Positions 61,512-64,000 of a stretch of 64,000 nt of DNA are shown one piece after another. The DNA lies in assembly GCA_902388455.1 (NCBI GenBank), contig CABMPD010000007.1, positions 49,000-112,999 on the forward strand, read 5' to 3'. The notes beneath the pieces were generated by a model, which did no database searches, was not told where the DNA came from, and saw only the letters and a program-made list of their open reading frames with translations. This DNA comes from an uncultured Alistipes sp. (GTDB taxonomy: Bacteria; Bacteroidota; Bacteroidia; Bacteroidales; UBA932). How positions within the stretch are numbered: position 1 is the first letter of the stretch; the number at the start of each line of letters is the position of its first letter. Made by a program: the position numbers and the translations under genes.

Positions 61512-61549
61512 ATGCGGGAGAACACATCAAGTCACTGGTTCTCCCGCAT
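61512..61549 (+). terminator. Terminator after the tetR gene
   Basis: ATGCGGGAGAAC (61512-61523) and GTTCTCCCGCAT (61538-61549) form a perfect 12-bp stem with a 14-nt loop, followed by a pyrimidine-rich CTTCTTTCCTCCTCTT tract. Confidence 0.75.
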
Positions 61550-61640
61550 CTTCTTTCCTCCTCTTCACAAATCCCACCTAACTACTTTATTATCAACACA
61601 TAATCAAACACCATCCACAAACTCAGATATATCTGCGATA

Positions 61641-61689
61641 ATTTATTTGCGCAAATAAATAAATAAATAGGAATTTCTGCGTATATTTG
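61641..61689 (+). promoter_or_regulatory. 20-bp perfect palindrome and -7 box of the DUF4932-like gene
   Basis: ATTTATTTGCGCAAATAAAT (61641-61660) is self-complementary over 20 bp. TATATTTG (61682-61689) lies 21 bp downstream, so the palindrome covers the -33 region. The ATG is at 61715. The layout is that of a repressor operator; the TetR protein just upstream is a natural candidate. Confidence 0.65.
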
Positions 61690-61714
61690 AGTGTCATTAT
61701 AAAATAACACCACC

Positions 61715-63226
61715 ATGAAAACGAACCGGCACATTATTTCCGTACTCACCAGAGCCTTACTTTCCACAGCCCTGCTTTATCCCTTATTTTACGGACTTGG
61801 CGGAACCACGGCCGCAGCCACAAGCAAGGTTACAACGTTTGTGGACGAGAAGCAGGAACTGTCGGCCACCGTATGGATCCTGGCCGGATGCGAGGAATAT
61901 GACCGGGGCGTGTACCCGCCCTACTACCGCGACATCCAGAGATATTTCAGAAAATTCAAGTCCCATCCCGTCATGGACTTCATCCGCCAAATGCGGGATG
62001 CTCCGGATTCGGTCTATGTAGCATCATACAACTCCGTTCCCTGTGCCGCGCGGCTGCTCTACATCGAGGACGGTCACGTGAGGGTCAAGGAAGGCATCGA
62101 CATAGCGGAGTATTTCCGTACCCAGGACCCGAGATGGACTGAGGAGAATTTCCTGAAGTACGCCGCCCTGCTGGACGACTTCTACGTGAAAAGTGACTAC
62201 CACCGGTTCTTCGAGAAGCACTCAAAGCTGTACAGGGAGTATGCGGACTCGCTGCAGGTCGGAATGAGACGGCTTATAGATCCGGAGTGGTTTCAGGATG
62301 TCTACGGCGAGCCGCTCCCGGACGTGTCCGCCTGTGTCAGCCCGGCATACGCCTGGAACAACTACAGCGGTCCTGATACTCTGACCCAAAGGCTGCTTGG
62401 CTATGAGAGGACGGGCTATTATCCCCTTATCGGAGTCAGCTCAAAGCCCAAATATGCATCGAATATGAATGTCAAAGGACAGACTACCATTCATGAGATA
62501 TCCCACAGTTTCACCAGCCCCGTACTCGAGCAGTACGAGGATGAACTGCTGGAGATAGGCGAGGCCATCTACCCGTATGTGGCTCAGGAGCTCTACCGGG
62601 CCGGATACGATGCGTCTGCTGTATGCGGAGAGTTCTTCAACTCCCTGATGACCAATCTGTACCTCAAAGAGGTATATCCGTCAGTCCTCAGAAATTCCAT
62701 TAAAGCAGACCAGAAACACGGCTTCGTATGGATGAATGAGGCGGTGGACTTCATGGACAGGTTCACTGGTAACAGGGACAGATACCGCACCATAGACGAT
62801 TTCATGCCGGAGTTTGTGGAGTACATGCGCTCCGTGGCCTCACGGATGGACTCCATCGCCAGGAGGCCTACAGTCAAGGAGATAATCCCCGCCGTAGGCT
62901 CCACGGTAAGCCCCGACCTTGAGGAAATCCGCGTGATATTCTCAGAACCTGTCGGAAACGTGTTTGGATATCTACCGGATCCTGAACGTGAACGAATCTG
63001 GCCGAATACATGGGCTAGATACAGAAGGATGGCCAAAAAGATAGGCAGGGACGGTGAATTTGGTTATTACGAGAACGACACCACTTTCGTATTCAAGATA
63101 GGAGTCCCTTTGGAGTCCGGTAAAGAATACGGCATCAGACTCCCTGAGACAGCTGTTGTTCAAGCTGAAAACCACTACATTCGCATGGGCAACGATACCA
63201 TAGACATTTGGTTCAAAGTGGAGTAA
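61715..63226 (+). CDS. Exported zinc-peptidase-like protein (DUF4932-like)
   Basis: The 503-residue product has an N-terminal hydrophobic signal (VLTRALLSTALLYPLFYGLG). A zincin motif HEISH is at 260-264 (TTIHEISHSFTSPVLEQYE) with a downstream Glu-rich helix. It resembles the DUF4932 family of Bacteroidota. The last ~100 residues include a beta domain (KEIIPAVGSTVSPDLEEIRV and FSEPVGN), as in bacterial Ig-like domains. Substrate unknown. It has its own promoter with a 20-bp palindrome. Confidence 0.72.
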   Translation: MKTNRHIISVLTRALLSTALLYPLFYGLGGTTAAATSKVTTFVDEKQELSATVWILAGCEEYDRGVYPPYYRDIQRYFRKFKSHPVMDFIRQMRDAPDSVYVASYNSVPCAARLLYIEDGHVRVKEGIDIAEYFRTQDPRWTEENFLKYAALLDDFYVKSDYHRFFEKHSKLYREYADSLQVGMRRLIDPEWFQDVYGEPLPDVSACVSPAYAWNNYSGPDTLTQRLLGYERTGYYPLIGVSSKPKYASNMNVKGQTTIHEISHSFTSPVLEQYEDELLEIGEAIYPYVAQELYRAGYDASAVCGEFFNSLMTNLYLKEVYPSVLRNSIKADQKHGFVWMNEAVDFMDRFTGNRDRYRTIDDFMPEFVEYMRSVASRMDSIARRPTVKEIIPAVGSTVSPDLEEIRVIFSEPVGNVFGYLPDPERERIWPNTWARYRRMAKKIGRDGEFGYYENDTTFVFKIGVPLESGKEYGIRLPETAVVQAENHYIRMGNDTIDIWFKVE

Positions 63227-63299
63227 CCCCTTTATTTTCGGCACACTCGCTGCGGCCACTCCAAAATTTCCAAGAATCAACCCATTAATATTCCTTGTA

Positions 63300-64000
63300 C
63301 TACTTCAGTTGCAGGCTCTTCCATTCTCCTATGGTGCCGGTCTCCGAGGAGAAGCTGACACCGATGCAGTGTACCGTGCGGCTGTCGGCTGCATAAGGGC
63401 GTGCGTAACCTTTCGCCTCAATCTGGGCGAGGGCCTCGTCTGCTGTGCCGTCCAGCTTGAACTCGAAGATGTAAACGTATTTCGGGGTCTCTACGATGCA
63501 GTCCACGCGGCCCTGGCTCTGAGGCTTCTCCACACATGTGAGGTAAACACTGACCATTCTCAGAATCAGATAGAACGTGTACTGAAAATAACGCTCCCTC
63601 TCCCGCTCGTCCTCCCTGCGGCGAACTGTATAAGGTATGTCCGCCAGGAAAGAGGTGAACAGGTCGCGGATACGGCCTGTCTCTCCGTCCTCGAATGCGT
63701 CCAGAAGATCCTGGATCCAACTGCCGACATCATTGCTCCTGTTTTTGAAATAATCTGAGGCGATAAGACTCACGAAGCCCTTCTTCACCTCATTGTTCGG
63801 AATGTCCAGCAGGAAAGTATTGCGGCTCTGCCTGTAATCCTTGATGGTCAGGTAGCCGCTCTGATAAATCATCGGCAGGGGCTTCTCGACATCGGCCTTG
63901 TAGTCGACGAACTGGGAGGGATCGTAGTACTTGCCGGTAAGCTCATCCAGGTTCTCGTCCGAGTGAGACAGCAGCCGGATCAGATAGGTCGGCGTGCCGC
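63300..64000 (-). CDS. Second AAA-ATPase-like/PDDEXK protein (N-terminal part outside window)
   Basis: The C-terminal ~233 codons of a paralogue of the gene at 59141. Shared features: GTPTYLIRLL at the window edge (GTPTYLVTLL in the paralogue), IYQSGYLTIKDY, the nuclease motif QGRVDCIV followed by YIFEFKLDG, and YARPYAADSRTVHCIGVSF. It is opposed to the DUF4932-like gene. The 73-nt gap between them shows nothing notable. The frame is open at base 64000. Confidence 0.9.
   Translation of the reverse strand, partial: GTPTYLIRLLSHSDENLDELTGKYYDPSQFVDYKADVEKPLPMIYQSGYLTIKDYRQSRNTFLLDIPNNEVKKGFVSLIASDYFKNRSNDVGSWIQDLLDAFEDGETGRIRDLFTSFLADIPYTVRRREDERERERYFQYTFYLILRMVSVYLTCVEKPQSQGRVDCIVETPKYVYIFEFKLDGTADEALAQIEAKGYARPYAADSRTVHCIGVSFSSETGTIGEWKSLQLK

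Overview
This window comes from a Bacteroidota chromosome, most likely Bacteroidales with fairly high GC. The evidence is the gene families (Bacteroidota-type LptD, FtsX-like permeases with no ATPase, NigD-like and six-bladed-propeller lipoproteins, AAA-ATPase-like/PDDEXK proteins). It is also the promoters: many genes are preceded by the Bacteroidota -7 box TAnnTTTG, sometimes with TTG about 19-20 bp upstream. Genus cannot be fixed from the sequence alone. No rRNA or tRNA gene was found; the one clear RNA gene is a small SRP RNA at 26123-26220.

Layout. 1-3435: lptD (leftward, cut by the window edge), divergent from an amidase and an MlaD-family protein. 3620-16654: a rightward block with strongly C-ending codons: dnaA, pepD, rpe, rsfS, ftsH, cdsA, psd, an M20 dipeptidase, pyrF and a large secreted protein of unknown function, with birA opposed inside it. 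16684-19550: a lower-GC stretch with a degenerate S41 protease and a PIN-domain toxin-antitoxin pair. 19560-26047: a leftward group (short UvrA, LOG protein, GT39-like transferase, mnmA) holding a striking hairpin tandem array. 26123-31151: SRP RNA, lipoproteins, cdd, and a long repeat-rich intergenic region before a coiled-coil regulator-like protein. 31152-38160: a cluster of CACCTTC/GAAGGTG repeats and a T-poor 300-nt leader ahead of a permease, then two peptidoglycan enzymes (GH73-LysM, MltG) and CtpA. 38160-48709: rnz, rpsA, a NigD-like protein, the corA-ahcY-tryptophanase-like group, mntP, recR, a BadF-type kinase and a TIGR02757 protein. 48782-54331: zeta-toxin pair, TldD/TldE, NhaC and SlyD. 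54973-61434: GH29 fucosidase, FAD dehydrogenase, tsaD, an AAA-ATPase/PDDEXK protein and an overlapping TetR gene. 61715-64000: a DUF4932-like metallopeptidase and a second, truncated AAA-ATPase/PDDEXK gene.

The most unusual content lies between genes. Two elements (45749-45919 and 54434-54544) share a conserved core with internal covariation but have unrelated, self-complementary outer arms; I know no named family for them. A five-hairpin array with 105/106-bp period lies at 21925-22386. A cluster of one heptamer in two orientations (31263-31672) precedes a promoter whose transcript would start with about 300 nt almost free of U. Smaller finds are a 51-codon partner gene overlapping the zeta toxin, a 20-bp perfect palindrome at the promoter of the DUF4932-like gene, and an octamer microsatellite.

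The core genes are housekeeping: envelope building (LptD, amidase, GH73, MltG, CtpA, CdsA, Psd), replication and repair (DnaA, RecR, UvrA-like), translation and tRNA modification (S1, RsfS, MnmA, TsaD, SRP RNA), nucleotide metabolism (PyrF, Cdd) and ion transport (CorA, MntP, NhaC).
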